Shown here: positions 1 to 14,267 of the stretch, in pieces
Layout of the letters: each line of letters begins with the position of its first letter
How positions within the stretch are numbered: position 1 is the stretch's first letter
NCBI GenBank assembly: GCA_033002965.1
Contig: JAURVB010007405.1
Location: forward strand, 62,001-126,000
Origin: Piper betle
Lineage: Eukaryota; Streptophyta; Magnoliopsida; Piperales; Piperaceae
Length of the DNA stretch: 64,000 bases
Direction of reading: 5' to 3'
Program-made: the position numbers and the translations under genes
The notes under the pieces: generated by a model
Told to the model about the DNA's origin: nothing
Seen by the model: only the letters and a program-made list of their open reading frames with translations
Database searches by the model: none

Positions 1-980
1 ATCAAAATCAACCGAAAAATTTTGGTTTCTAGTTCGGTTTTAAAAAATCAAAATTATAACAAATTTATTAAAATTAATTATAATATTGATAATAAATCAA
101 ATATAAACATGATTTAATCATCATAACCATATTAAAAATTATTTTATACAAAGATATCAATTAAACATTTCAAATAAATTAGAATAAACTAATGATAACC
201 CACATAAAACATTAATATTAAGGGTTTTTTTAATTTTAATTTTTTGGTAAGTTTCAGTTCAATTAGGTTCCAAACTAAAATTCCTATTATTGGGTTTGCT
301 TATTCAATATTAAAATAGACCTGAACCAAATATTTAAAAAACCGAGCAAAACCAATAATGTCAATTCTATCCACTAAGTCTACGTGTACCCATGGTTTTA
401 TAAATGAAACATGATAAAACATCTTAACCTAATTAAAAAAATAAGAAGTTTATTGCTCGTAGAAAAATATTCATTTCCACCCAAGTTCGTTCTTGTACAC
501 AGGTTTTTGTACCTTTGGGAACCATAAACAGGATATGATTCTGTTTAATTAAAATGTTTAATTATTCATATTTATGCACCTTCACTTGGGAACATTTTCT
601 ATTTCTTATGATAATAAAGAATGTATCTTGATTTGATGAGGTCAAGGCTCAATCCTCTGCTGGGTATTCTTTTTTAACTGTTGGAGATTTTCTTCGAAAC
701 GCTGGGTATCGAACGGTAAAATTTTGGAGATAAAACCGGATGCAAGCATAACACCAAAAACAGCCAAGCACAAAACATATTGCTTCTGCCATTTATATGG
801 TCAAGACTGTTTCCCAATTCTTCAATTTCCACAAACAATCGATAGCAGCATCTAATTGACTCACCTGGCACGCCCTCTCCACAAAAAACATTTGTATAGA
901 AATATACAACATGCATAGACATGCCCCCATGCAAACAAGTTAGCAAAAGACGGGTTTAGTCTCATATAGAAACGGAGGGC
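1..980. other. AT-rich flank and likely 3' end region of the BTB gene
   Basis: No credible coding exon was seen. The first 360 bases are AT-rich with repeated accgaa/ttggttt-type words in both orientations, a texture common in decayed plant retroelement DNA. The part just before 981 lies downstream of the stop codon of the minus-strand BTB gene and probably holds its 3' untranslated region; no definite polyadenylation site was assigned. Confidence 0.5.
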
Positions 981-3900
981 CTATTTATCTTGATGTTTAA
1001 TTGTTAGTTCTGCTCTAAGGTGAAGCACCCGATTGATGAAGTAATGGCTGTCTTCAGCCATAAACGACTGCCATGGGATTTGGAACAAATTACGGTAACC
1101 AACAGCTTTACCACCTGTGAAAGTGTAGTTACCCTTATATTTGCTCACAAATTCACCTGCAGGCTTAGTTCTTGCAGCAAATTCATAATCCACCGCAAAA
1201 CTCACTGAGCCTTTCTCCTGCATTCCAAGAAACAGGCCGAAGCAGTAAAAGGAACTCTGCTGGTCCATATTGCAATGAGCAGACAGAAAGAAGCCCTGCC
1301 CCCAAGATGAAATGCCTGAGAATAAACTCGTCCTGATGGAAAGAGATTCCCACACTCTTCTCTTTTGAGATCCAGGTAAACAATGCACTGATGAGATGGT
1401 GCTTCAAACTCAACAAGCTTCACAGGCCTGTATTTATATGCTCGTTCCATAAATCGCCTGTTCGAAGTCTCATCCATTGCAAGTGCTCGCTGCCGATGTG
1501 GTGGTTCTGCTTTGAAGAAAAGAGCTTCGAGGACTACTTTGGAGGCAAGTTCATGGTCAAAGTCCGTGCAGTTTAAAACTTTCTTCAACTTTCGGCAACT
1601 CATATAAGGAAATCGAATAAGGCGTCCGAGGCGAGAACCCAAAATCTCCCGTCTTTCCTCTACCTTTGGGTACTGAGCTCGGGTCCACTTTAGAACAAAG
1701 TCATATACAGCATCTTCAGATGCAACCTGAAGCTCATCACTGCATAAAACTGCCTCTATTCCAGCCAACGGTAAGCTCAACACCTCCTCTTGCGACCTAA
1801 TACGTGAAATCAAACCTTTATAAGATAAAAGTAAAATGAAAATATTAAAAGAACATCGAGGATGAAAAAAAACAATAGGAACCTCACTTGGTTATGTCCT
1901 TGTATCGTGACGCAAGGTACTGCTTGGCTGCATCTGTCAACGGTAGCACTGCTTCAGACATTAGAACACTAGAAGGAAGTTCTAAATATAACAAGGCAGA
2001 TTCTGGCGTCATGGGCAAATTTCGCAATAATTTGCTGCAGTATCTCATGCACGAGGCAACTTCAAACTTGTCAGCAGCCATGAGCACATCTAGAAGTGCT
2101 GGTGCAGAAGTAGTTGTCAAAGTCTCGCTGTACATGAAATTTAGAAGTTCCATAAGAGCAGCCTCCTCTGAAACAGACGAAAATGATTAGAGCACAATGT
2201 TCAAATGCAACTCCCACATCTTTTAAATACATTCTTAAAGTCACAATGTAGCAAACATTCTTAAACTACAGTTGCCTCAACTACATCCTATCTTTGCAAA
2301 ACACCTAATGCTGTCACAATTAAAAATGTTTAATCAAGGAAAAACACTAAAGTTCACAAATATCAACACAACAGAACTTGCGGATATATCTGATGGATAA
2401 AATCATTAATTGATATAACCATGAAACTTTTCACTTCTTACCAGAAGCATTGATCCGTAATGTAACGTGTCTCTGCTCTGACTCCCTCATTCCGTTTGAG
2501 AAAAGCTACCAAAACAAAAATAAATTTAGGAATCATAAATATTGTGCACTTTTGTTACAATCAAACTGATGCAGTGCATCTACACATGTTATGAGGCACC
2601 CTGAACTCCATTTACTAGTATGAGAGTTACACCTTAGGCTCCATACTAGTACGGGAGTTTCAAAGAAACTGAGGAACAAGATGCAATGCAATGCATTCAT
2701 TGGGGGTATTTAGCGAAACATTTTATTAGGGTTTTATTATTTTGATTGCCTATCAATATAAGACTATCTCATTTTACTAAGGAAGATTTTGGAATGATTG
2801 AAACTTTGGTTGTGTGCTTTTTTTATCCTAGATTTAGATCCTTTATTTTTCCTTAAAAGTAAATGTTAATTTAGATACCCCCAATGCATATATTGCATTA
2901 AATTGGGGGCATTCCGAGAAACAAACTTCAAGAAATGAGGAACACGTCTTTATGGCTTACTCACACCAACAATCAATCCGATTGCTGCCCCTTCCCTCCT
3001 CATCGCTCCATTCGCCAACTCTGACATCCACAACTCAAAGGCCCCATCCCGCTTGTTTGACTAGATTTATTACTCATTTTCATCTAAAGGTCGAATTCTT
3101 TAAAGAAGTGCATCCTTGCATATGTTATGAAGCAGCTCTGACTCCGTTTGCTAGCATAAGACTTTATTTTGTTAGGGTTTTATTTAGTTTGCAATAGATA
3201 AAAGGCTATCTCACTGTACTAGGGAAGATTTTGGGATGTATAAAACTTTGGCCATGTGAATTTTCTAATCTTCTTAGATTAGATTCTCATATTCCCACTG
3301 CATACTGTATTACAAACGCCATGAAGAACATATAGACATACCTTGTAGAAAAATGGACTCTTTGCTGCTAATATTGGAGAGCTTATATGTATCGTTTTAA
3401 CTCTAACAACAGTAGAAAAATCCATATTCCAAGAAGAGTCATTGCCATTCGCAGCTTCATCACCTGAAAATTTGCAAATCGTTAAGGTAGCATTGCCACT
3501 TTTTTCTGATGTTCTTCCTCCATTTTGTCCACTTTACTACTTTTTGATATAGTCCACTTTACTTCTAAGCAACAACATATTCTAACATTAGTCATACAAA
3601 AGAAGTGTGTAAAGTGAACTAAAATGGGAAGGGTTCACAAATAAGAGACTACCTCAAATCACAAAAAACAATTGATTTTAGAACTCTTACACTGGTATTG
3701 AAATTTATGTTAAGAGCTGAAATATTGGTATAAAAAGTGTTTTATTCAAACAATAACATCCTAAGAATACTAAATGCATGTAATGGTCGAATTTAACATG
3801 GCAATAACATTGATTTTTACTGACCAGCATTTAATATATGAGATTTATGTATTCTTAAGACAATATAAAGATTTTTTTAATAAGTCAATCCTGTATATTG

Positions 3901-5165
3901 GGTGAGTTTCGAATGTAGCGCCTCCAAACTCGCATTTATTAGCGACTGATCAGACACTGAAATGACCAATCCTTGAGAAGTCACAGACAGCTTGCATACA
4001 ATAGCAGTACAGCCGAACCATGCTATATATAGAATACTTCCTATCCAACTAGAAAAAAATCAACAATGCAAAAGATTAGCTGGAATAATGGGTTTGTTCT
4101 AGAATATTAAAATTCTAACCGTTCTATTTTTATCTCGCTCCATCAGGTCAAACGTATTGTACAGAAACACAACAGAAAAGTAAAGAACATTGACAGTCTG
4201 GTGTAGATATCATGACTAAACCTGAAGGTGAACCCTCGATCATTGCCACTGGTTCATCTTCCTCATTCTCATAAGCACCACCATCGTCAGTATCAGCCTG
4301 GTCGCCGCTCAAGACCTGATCCTCAACATGCACAGCAATTTCCGAAGCTGAACTCAAAATAAGGACAGAAAAAAGGCCCTTCATTTGCAACAATTCATCC
4401 ACCATCTATGAACAACACGCAAAAATTGAAACCGGAACAAAAAATAAATAAAAGAAGAACCCTTGACATCCAACAGCACAGTCATAATTCAATAATCAAA
4501 AGCTAAAACCGAATCCAACATGGGAAAGCCACTTTATTTCAAACATTTCATCCAACAAATGTGAAAATCGGAAGCTAAAATTGAAACCAAGTTAGAAAAA
4601 GGAACTTCAGTTACAATATTCCATCGATCAATTGATAACATAAAAGAAAAACCCTATCCAACAACAAAAAAAACCACTTAATTTCTAACATATCATCAAT
4701 CATTTAACAATAACAATCAGAAATCGAAACCAGCAACGCAAAAGCTACACTATATTTCCTACGTATCAACCACCTTTGACAATTTCAACAAGCTAAAATG
4801 AAAACCAACTATCCTTCTTCAGCAAAACAATTAACCAAAAAAAAAACCCCGCAAGATCGATGCAAAGCAATCAACCGACCGGCCCCCTTCTTCACTCCAT
4901 CCTCCCGCCGCCGCTTCCGGTTACTGGCCCAGTCAGCGATGCTAAGGCAGGCGTCGCCGTCGGCCTTGCTCTCAGTCGGTCCGCCCTCGACGATCTCGAT
5001 CCGCAGCACCCGATCTGAGAAGTTGTTGTTGTTGAAGGCGAAGGCGAAATCCCGTTCAGAGGGGACCCCACCGCCACCGCTGCCGCCGGTGACCTTGCTG
5101 GTGGAGGGGAAATCGGAGTCCATGACCAAGCGGGGCTCGAAGAGGTCCCTCGCCGTATTCTTCAT
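981..5165 (-). CDS. BTB/POZ-BACK protein, POB1/LRB family (one apparent 1-base frameshift)
   Basis: This is a substrate adaptor of CUL3 ubiquitin ligases; Arabidopsis relatives POB1/LRB2 and LRB1 act on phytochrome and PIF signalling in the nucleus. Six exons were read on the minus strand: 5165-4880, 4347-4222, 3463-3342, 2505-2442, 2167-1888 and 1796-981, all with GT-AG borders. The N-terminal part carries a basic NRKRRRED stretch. The BTB domain lies at about residues 146-235 ([17 protein letters not shown], then [14 protein letters not shown]), followed by a BACK domain and the conserved C-terminal region ([15 protein letters not shown]). The exons sum to 1694 bases; one extra base would give 564 residues, close to the family's usual 560. 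That base is missing in the C5 run at 1299-1303 (plus strand), where the protein switches frame inside an otherwise conserved stretch. Assembly error is the likely cause. Identity is very secure; exact borders less so. Confidence 0.93.
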
Positions 5166-8100
5166 CGCCGGCGATGGAGGTCGCCGTCGGTTGAGAGTCG
5201 TTTAGGAAACCCTAAGGAGCGGTGACGACGGTATAAAGGAAGCTAAACGGCCTACGCCAACTTTTTTTTTTTTAAGTCTAAACACTGTAATAATTATTGA
5301 GTTTATAAAAAGATTCATTCGAATAAAAACTAAGTAAATAGGTCAATTGCAAATTCGCCTAAGTTATGCCATGTGGACAGTACTCATAATTTTTTTAAAG
5401 TTTATATTAATGATATTTGAAACCAAATTAGCAAAAAAATTATTATAAATAGAGCTCATGTCATCAATTTAACATGTTTATCTTATAAGATAATGTCCCG
5501 ATTATCAATTTTATATATTTATTTCATAAATCGATGTAATTATAATTATTAACTTTAATGATTTTATATGCTTATATTGCGGTATGTACAAATATTATGT
5601 TTACTAATTTTATATACTTATTTTTATAAGTCAACGTAGTCATATATTTATTAGTGGTACATGTTCACGTGTGTTTACCTTTTATGTGAATGTCATATTT
5701 ATCAGATTTATATAATTATTTATCATATTTATGAAATTTTTATAATTTTGTATAAAATCATCTCATTGTCAATTACTTATAAATGGCCCTAGAGGCGAAA
5801 AGAATATTATCAATAAAAATAGAGGTTTGAATATATAATATTTTGAGTTTATCCCCACTAAAATCTTTTGTTGAGAATATCAAGTATATTTTGAATTTAT
5901 TATTAATAAAATATCGGAAGTGAGAAGTAAAAAAAATCATATTGCTATAGTTAATAGTAGATATGAACTTGCTTCATAATTTTTAATCCCATGTAATGCG
6001 TAAATAATTGTTTTCTATTGTGAAGTTGAGTTATATAAAAACTTAGCTTAGAAAATTCAAATCCAAGTATAGTGTAAGAATTGGATCTCTAGATATGGTT
6101 TTTTGTATAAGCAAAAATCACTTACACTCTTTACTCTTGTCTATGGATAATTTAACTATCTGATATCTATAAATTGACTTGGATCCGATCCCTTAATATT
6201 TGCTTCAATACAATTTTAAATCAAGTACTGATTCGGACTTTCTATATATATATATATATATATAATATCAAAAAATATTTAGATTGAATAAAAGTTTGGA
6301 GGATTTGATATATATCCAATCCGAACAGGTTATATCTTATAAAGTTATATTTTATAAAATTTTTAAAATAATACTTGTTTAATTATTTTTTTAATTTTTA
6401 TATTAAAATTATTTATATACATTATTTAATTCAATTGAGTTGAATACGAATTTGGTGAGTTCAGATCAGTTATAAATATAGTAAATGAAATTGATATAAT
6501 CATCAAATTTGGATCAAATTTAGTTTAAAATTTTTTAATTCAAATCTGATATAAATATAGTCATGTCTATATACGACACAAACTCCTCCCTATTTTTGTT
6601 AAGAGTATCAGTTACTCCCTATTTTTAAAAAATATTACTTGCACCCTCTTTATTTTAAAAGAGTTAAATGTTCCTTAAATTTTTTCTGACATATCTATCC
6701 ACTTCTTCACTGATTTACGAACGATTGCATGGAAAGGAAGAGAAATAAATCCTTGACATTTGACGCGCCAATTCATCTTTCCCCAAGATCCAAAATTTAC
6801 TGGCTTTACTTCCACCATACTCATTACGCCAGCAGTGATGCTGGCCGGCTAGTTGCAGCCAAGCTCTGTCCGACCTTATCGTCACTGCTTTGAAGCACTA
6901 GGAGCATATCGCAGCTGACGTCGCAGTCCACCGCCCAACCATTATTTCCCCCTTCTCCACCATGCATGGTAACGTGGCATGGCAATCTAGCAAGCACACC
7001 ACAACCATTCTTCCCTTCTACAATGAGCATACTATCAATGGCTGCATCGTGGACATGTCCATGCCGCTACACCCTCCTCTTCCACATTTTCATTGACCAT
7101 GGATCCATGTAGCGTGTCCTGGCCCAGACGCCTTGTTTTGCTGCTACTCTCCACAACCTCAGTCTCACGGAGGGCTACCGGTGACCCGCCTGTTTATCAT
7201 TTTTTTGCTTTTAATTAAATCAAATAAAATAACTAAGCATATTTTATCGTTTAAAAAATTAGTACAATTTAACAGCACCGTCTTCGTATTGAAACAATAG
7301 AGGAAGAAGTATTTGTGGGTATCATTTTATTTATTTTTAAAAGAAAAAATATAATTATATATATTAATATGTTTAATTAAAGTTTTATATTATAGTATTA
7401 TTTTAGAAGGCAATTTAATATTAATATATGGTTTAACTGATACCAAATTTATAATTTCGGCAAAGGTTTTATATTGTTTAAGACCTGTATAGTTTAGATC
7501 AAAATTTGCGGACTGTTAACTGTTTAATATTGGTTAAAATAGTCAAAATTTGATATTAGCATGTCAAAAAAGTGATAAACTGTTTAGTACGTATTATAAA
7601 TAATAATGACAAAACCACAGTGCACCAATTACACCCTAGTCTCATAGGCAACAGCCAGGTGACGGAGTGTGGATGCAAAGGCTTGGTTCTCGCTATTCTC
7701 GCCATCAACAAGCATACCTCCCGCAACTACGGCGACTTCCCAGCCGTCGCCGGCTGAGATGGAAGAATCACCGGGACTTGAATAGTAACAAACAGATTTC
7801 TTAGGCAAGGCTAGCAACATTATACAAAGCGAAATTGATTTTGAAAACTGCCGTTCGAGGAATGCATTATACACGCACCTTTAGGATGGTGACAAGCGTC
7901 AAAGATAGGAATTTGCAATCTGTGGAAGAAAATGGAAGGGTGGTAGATATTTACTGAAGACGTTCCTCCACCCTACATTTAGCTCCCCCACTACTCCCCC
8001 AACACCACCATTGCCGACGACAACCACCGCCTACTCGATCCCCATCGCATCGCCCCGACCTACCCTTTCCCACTAAAATGAAGGAGAGGGGCAGGCCTAC

Positions 8101-10079
8101 ATTAGAATTGAGATGAAAAGGCCCCGAATGCAAATATTAGAATTTCAAACAAAACATAATCAATCTGTTTAACAACGAAGAGCTACAAATATTGCATGCT
8201 AAAAATAAAACGATCGATCTGGAATGAAGATAGAACCATATCTCCCGAACTGAGCCACAATGCAAATTAAAGTACATATGCAGCCGAGTCCAAATTTAGT
8301 GGCCGTGCTGCCGTATATTGTTCATGGTCGACTGCCCATTGCCCCCAACGTGTGCTTATCATCCACCTAATTCCACATTAGGTGATTTTCTCTATTATTG
8401 AAGACGAGAACAAGCCTCACCTCCTTGCTGCTCTTTCTTGGCTATACTTCTGCTTGCTGCTTGGTCTCGGACCGTTCATATCACTGTTTCATTCTATCCT
8501 TGTATTTGCCTTCCAAGGTCAACCATTTTCCTACCACAAAAGTTTTGGTTCCTCCCTTTTTTCTTGAGCACTAAGTGTGGAACTAGCTTCTAGATGGGCT
8601 ATGAAGAAAAGGGAAAAAAAGGGAAAAACTTCAAGAATAAATTCCACTAATTACAAGATTTGATATATTTTCTCTTACATCCGATCAAATCATGCAAGGT
8701 AAGGTCCATTTTTACAGTAAAAGTTTTAGTCATTTAGTTGCAGTGGGTTTGGTTGTTATCAAGTTATTATGGGTAGTTATCAACTGATTTACCACCATAA
8801 GTTGGCTTAAATTCCTCGTGATTCCCAATGTACAGCAAAGTAATATTTCACAAATTAAATGGAAGGAACATTATTTAACCGACCGATATTCTTTAAAGAG
8901 ACAGATTGATTTATTTGGTCTTGTGAAATTGGGGGCAGTGGCCAGAAGACCATAATTTACGGCTGTACAACCACTCAATTTAGACTCAAAACAATTATAC
9001 ATGACTTTCAATAAAATTTTTATACTCGAGTAATGGTTAAAAATGCTAATTTTGAGACTTGGAACGCACAGGGAGAAAGAGTTTATCCCATTTTACCTTT
9101 TTTTATTGTGTGACGCCATTAAGGTGGGGAACTTAATAATTGCTCCCCATATTCAAAAGGGACATTTAACACTAGTCTGTTAAAAAAATTAAAATGCCAT
9201 TAGCGTGAATAGAATTGCATAAGTACTCGTTTAACATATTTGCAGAAGTTCCGAGGGAAAGAAATAATAGAGGTGAGAAATAGTTGTCCAGGACAAAGTG
9301 ATTTGAAGGTTGGCGTAATATGATTTTCACTTGATGGAGGTTGTTCTTTAATTCAATGCAATGCACTAGAATGCAGTTTGCGCAAGATGTTAATAAGATA
9401 AATTTTTATCCTAAACGTGACATTAAATAGATCAGTCGTCTAACTAAGCAGCTGTTGATTTCTTTGGAAAAATTAAGTACGTGAAGTAGATGAATATTAA
9501 ATGTGCCACGTAAATTGAGTGGATAGAATTCATTTGTATAGGAAATGAATATGCATGATAAATATTTCAGAAAATAATCGGTATCTGACATGCTATTTTT
9601 CACTAAAATGTTCAAACGCTTCATAATAATTCTAATTTCATGCAAAATTTTGTTAAATGATTCAACCGTATAATTGTTGTGGCTTGGGAATGAACTTTAA
9701 AAATTTGGGTAATACGCAATTTTTTTTATTTGACATCATTCTGATCCCAAACCACTAATTTAGTTATAAGCTTTAAATATGTCACGACATTACGTACTTA
9801 AAACTTAGAAGAGTGATTACGTGTTGCATAATCCGTTTCCCTCCCTTTCTTACTAGGAAATGAATACCAAATTTAATCAAATAGTAATAATTAAATTTTA
9901 TTTTAAATGAATACACAGGGTAATAAATAAGAGATATAAACAAATTAAATTAACTTAATATTCACTGTAATTTTTTAATTGGGTCCAACGATTTTAGGGC
10001 TACGGACCAAATCGAATTTGAATAACTAACAACTTCATAATATAAATAAGAGGCTACAAAAATTGCGTAAAAAGGACTA
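5166..10079. other. Intergenic, AT-rich with GC-rich repeat-like patches
   Basis: No gene is recognised. From 5230 to 6700 the DNA is strongly AT-rich, with a short TA microsatellite near 6243-6264. GC-richer patches at about 6740-7180 and 7620-8130 contain short open frames on both strands without recognisable domains, and look like cores of old mobile elements. The rest to 10079 is AT-rich single-copy-like sequence in which I see nothing. Confidence 0.4.
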
Positions 10080-10745
10080 GAGATCCACTGTTCCAAATCA
10101 AGCGAACTTCGGCACCAAGTTCAGGTAGTCATCCAATTACCAAACTTGTTGAAGTAAAAGATCAAGATGAAGCACCATCCTGCAAGGACAAGAACAGAAG
10201 GCAAGTACATGATCACAGATGTATTTAGAAATTCAATGGACAAACCAACTTCAATAGCTGTAAATATTTCCCAGGAAAAGGAGTAACATATTAGAAGCTC
10301 CCTTCAATCCAAGCAATGAAAGTAGAGACCAGTCACAGCTCCTAGTTCATGCATGCCCTTAAACTGCACCTCACCGCCAATGCAGTCAAAAAGAATTCAT
10401 GAACCAGCAGCCGTGGCAAGCCTCTTTCTTTCCATACGTTGGATTGAGGGGAGCTCCGTCATCATCACACCGTCCATTGCTAGTAAGAAGAGATAAAAAC
10501 CAGAGATCATCGACAATCCACCAGTTGAGGTAAATAAGCAGATGAAGCATTCCCTTATATACGCAAAGTGAGGCCATACAGGCATACACCAATGCCCAGG
10601 ATCGAATCAAGGCCGTCAGATCAAAGAGCAGAGAATCCAAGAAATTGGATTGAACGAGGAAATTGGCCGGGTTTTTTATGGCAAATGCATTGGTCGTAGG
10701 GATTGAGAAATATCTTTTATCTTTTTCAATGGAGATCACGCTCCC
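10080..10745 (-). other. Unassigned region with short open frames on the minus strand
   Basis: A 117-codon open frame (10739-10386) and, downstream of it, a hydrophobic stretch near 10250-10130 (VLAGWCFILIFYF, following a ttgcag that could be a splice acceptor) could be remnants of a membrane protein gene. I do not recognise the family, the segments cannot be joined into one frame with confidence, and no start or domain supports a working gene. A chance open frame or a noncoding transcript fits equally well. Confidence 0.15.
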
Positions 10746-11018
10746 GCACTTTTGCAGACTGTGACTTCCTTTCTCTTGTGTCTAGGATTGACTTTGCTGC
10801 TTTCCTCCTCTCGCAAACTCCAAAGAGTCTTTTTTTTTTTTGAAAGCCAAAGAGGTGCTTGTAATGAAAGATTAATCGGTACATCTCCATGGGTTCCTCA
10901 ACCTGCCCTTTTATGCAACCTTCTACAGGGATCTTTCATTTTCTTTCTCATACAAATTCCAAAGCGCCGCGTGTAATAAAAGAGAGTCTGAGACTGGGAA
11001 AGTGGTCGCACTTTTCCA

Positions 11019-11990
11019 CGGAATCTAGTTAGGCTAGCCCTTGACAAATGACAAAGTGGATGGGCATGTTTCATAGCACCCTTCCCATTACCGGGTCAGG
11101 AAGGAGAAAGTAGCACGCACCAACCAATATACTGTAATTTAACCTTTGGAAGCTTGGCATATTATCTTGTCTTGGAATAGAGTTGTGCAATACACTTGGG
11201 GCGGTAACGGAGATATGGATACCGCTTAGGAGTGTCCAGCGTCGTATATCCATTAATTTAAAATATGACCATGCCTATTTACGTTCACTTTGGAAATTTT
11301 TTACTAATATCTATGTCCATCCATTATGTAAAACAAACAATATTTTGCAAGAAAAACAATTAGTAACAAAGGAATCAAGGGTTAACAAATATTGCAATCA
11401 AATGAACAATGAAATAGGTTTGAATATTCATCTTGCAACTAATTAATTCTTAGTGTTGTAAGCAAATGAGTGATAAGTAATTCAAAAGCATAATATTCTC
11501 GAATAATTAATTAAAGCGCATATATATATATATATAGGAGTAATAACCTGACCTTATAATTTTATAAATTATAAGACCCAATCAAAAAATAATATTTCAG
11601 CATTCATTAAATGCTTTCATTGGAAATTTAGAAAAGAGGTGATCAGACTATCACACTGATCGGTTTTTTTTGTTTTGTCAAGAAAGCTGGCTGTCATACT
11701 AATTTGTCATGGAATATAGAAATTTGAGATAGGTGTGTGATCAGACCATCACGCTGATCGTTTTTATTTTTGTCAAGAAAGCTGGCTGTCATACTAATTT
11801 GTCTTGGAATATAGATAGGGCGTCGTCCTTTGACATATATATGACAAAGTTGATGGGCGTGTTTCGTAACCGGTTGCTACTATTTTGTCACATGAAGATG
11901 GCTGCTCGTTAGATCCAGTGCACCAACCAATCTTCTGTCATACAACTTCAGTAAGTTTTGGCATATTATCTTGTCTTCTATATATATAAC
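11019..11990. repeat. Cluster of duplicated blocks including a 98-bp tandem repeat with hairpins
   Basis: Two near-identical units start at 11641 and 11739 (period 98). Each begins with GATCAG, nine bases, then CTGATC, which can form a 6-bp stem, and each contains the shared word aagaaagctggctgtcatac. Flanking segments near 11040-11175 and 11830-11975 share the words atgacaaagt, gcaccaaccaat and ggcatattatcttgtctt in the same order, so they are a second, more diverged duplication around the tandem pair. No coding content is evident. Confidence 0.7.
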
Positions 11991-13353
11991 CAGGACGTGG
12001 GTCGATCAATTTCGCACCTAATAAAATTAACATTTGCCTAGATGTTAATAAAAAGTAAGCCAATAATTTTCAAGTTTGATATTGGTATCGTCAAAAAAAT
12101 GAGGATTTTATACATATTTGAGTTCGTTTCGCTTCGATCGACACATGACAAGGTGCCTGGTGGTCAAATCACTGCCAATTGAGATAGATGTGTAATTATG
12201 GGCTGTGTAATTTTAACTTGGGCTTGACATGCAATACGTCGCCAAGCCCACGAACTATATCATTTGGGACACCCTCTTTATCATGTATGGTATTACGTCG
12301 CTGCCACATCTTAATATAATAGTTGAAGGAAAATGATTAACTCTCTTGTGATCTGAACTTAGCAAAACACAGCACATTTCAATTCGTGAAAAAAACTAGT
12401 ATGTTACCGTGGACTTTTTTAAAAAATATTTGCTATTACTATCTGATATATTTTAATTAAATGTATATGTACATAGCCGTAGATGTTTTCTCATGTGGAA
12501 ATTTTCTGTTTGATTTCCTACAAATAAAAAAAAGAATAATTGAAAAATGAAAATAAAAAATATGTATTATTATCTAATATGAGATTAACCGACTAATTTT
12601 GTGGAAACTAAAAAATTATCGAACAACTCATGCGGGTAAAAAAAGATCATAACTTGACAACTTTAATAAAATAAAAAAATTAATCAGCGGCTGGTATTTA
12701 ATTCTCTTTTATTAACGAGTAGGGTAGGAGATAGACATGTGTAAAGTAATTCATTAATATCTGAAATTTTTGAAGTGTCATGAAGCACTCAAAAGCTATT
12801 GATATGTAATATCATGATTGGGTCGGACTCGGCTTTACAATATTATCGGGTGCAGGGTCTAACAACAAATTAGTAAATTTCTTACAATCAATATATACAT
12901 CTTGTGACCAGAGTTAAACGTTTAGCTTTCACTTTTTGTCGTAGCGAAAAAATAAAAGAATGGGGATGAATAGGATCAAATGTTTCCCATTCTGCTTCAA
13001 TTCTATCTTCTTTTTCCAAAGCAAGGAAGAAAGGTAATCTTCAATTCTATGATTTTTACATTTATATTTTACCTTCACAAACACTTTCGAGGAACTGGGG
13101 AGCCCATTCTGCTTCTTCCCTGCTGCGTACATGTATACAACATTCACATGCTACAAGCTTCCAAAGGTCTCAGTAATCAAATATGAACAAGAATTTGACG
13201 AAGTTTTTGTCACCACATTGAATGAACTCACATGAATAACACCGTCCGTGGTCCCACTCATAATTCACTTTTTCAATGAAGAGTTCATACAGACTGATAT
13301 CTCTCTTCTTTCTGTTGTTCTTCAATGACAATTCCTACCATGAAACAGCAGCC
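11991..13353. other. Intergenic region upstream of the chitinase gene
   Basis: AT-rich DNA without a recognisable gene. It should hold the chitinase promoter, but I could not pick a TATA box or defence element with confidence. Short open frames on both strands have no recognisable domain. An ATG at 13276 is in frame with the chitinase and would add 26 residues ahead of the preferred start. Confidence 0.4.

Positions 13354-14267
<914 letters not shown>

Noticed and set aside
4798..5205. 135-codon open frame on the plus strand
   Set aside because: Antisense to the first exon of the BTB gene, whose protein is clearly conserved on the minus strand.
10386..10739. 117-codon minus-strand open frame as a membrane protein gene
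   Set aside because: Hydrophobic stretches are present, but no family is recognised and the downstream piece does not join in frame. Kept only as an unassigned region.
13276..13353. Upstream in-frame ATG of the chitinase as the true start
   Set aside because: It would place 26 residues ahead of a typical signal peptide that begins at the ATG at 13354. The second start fits the family better.
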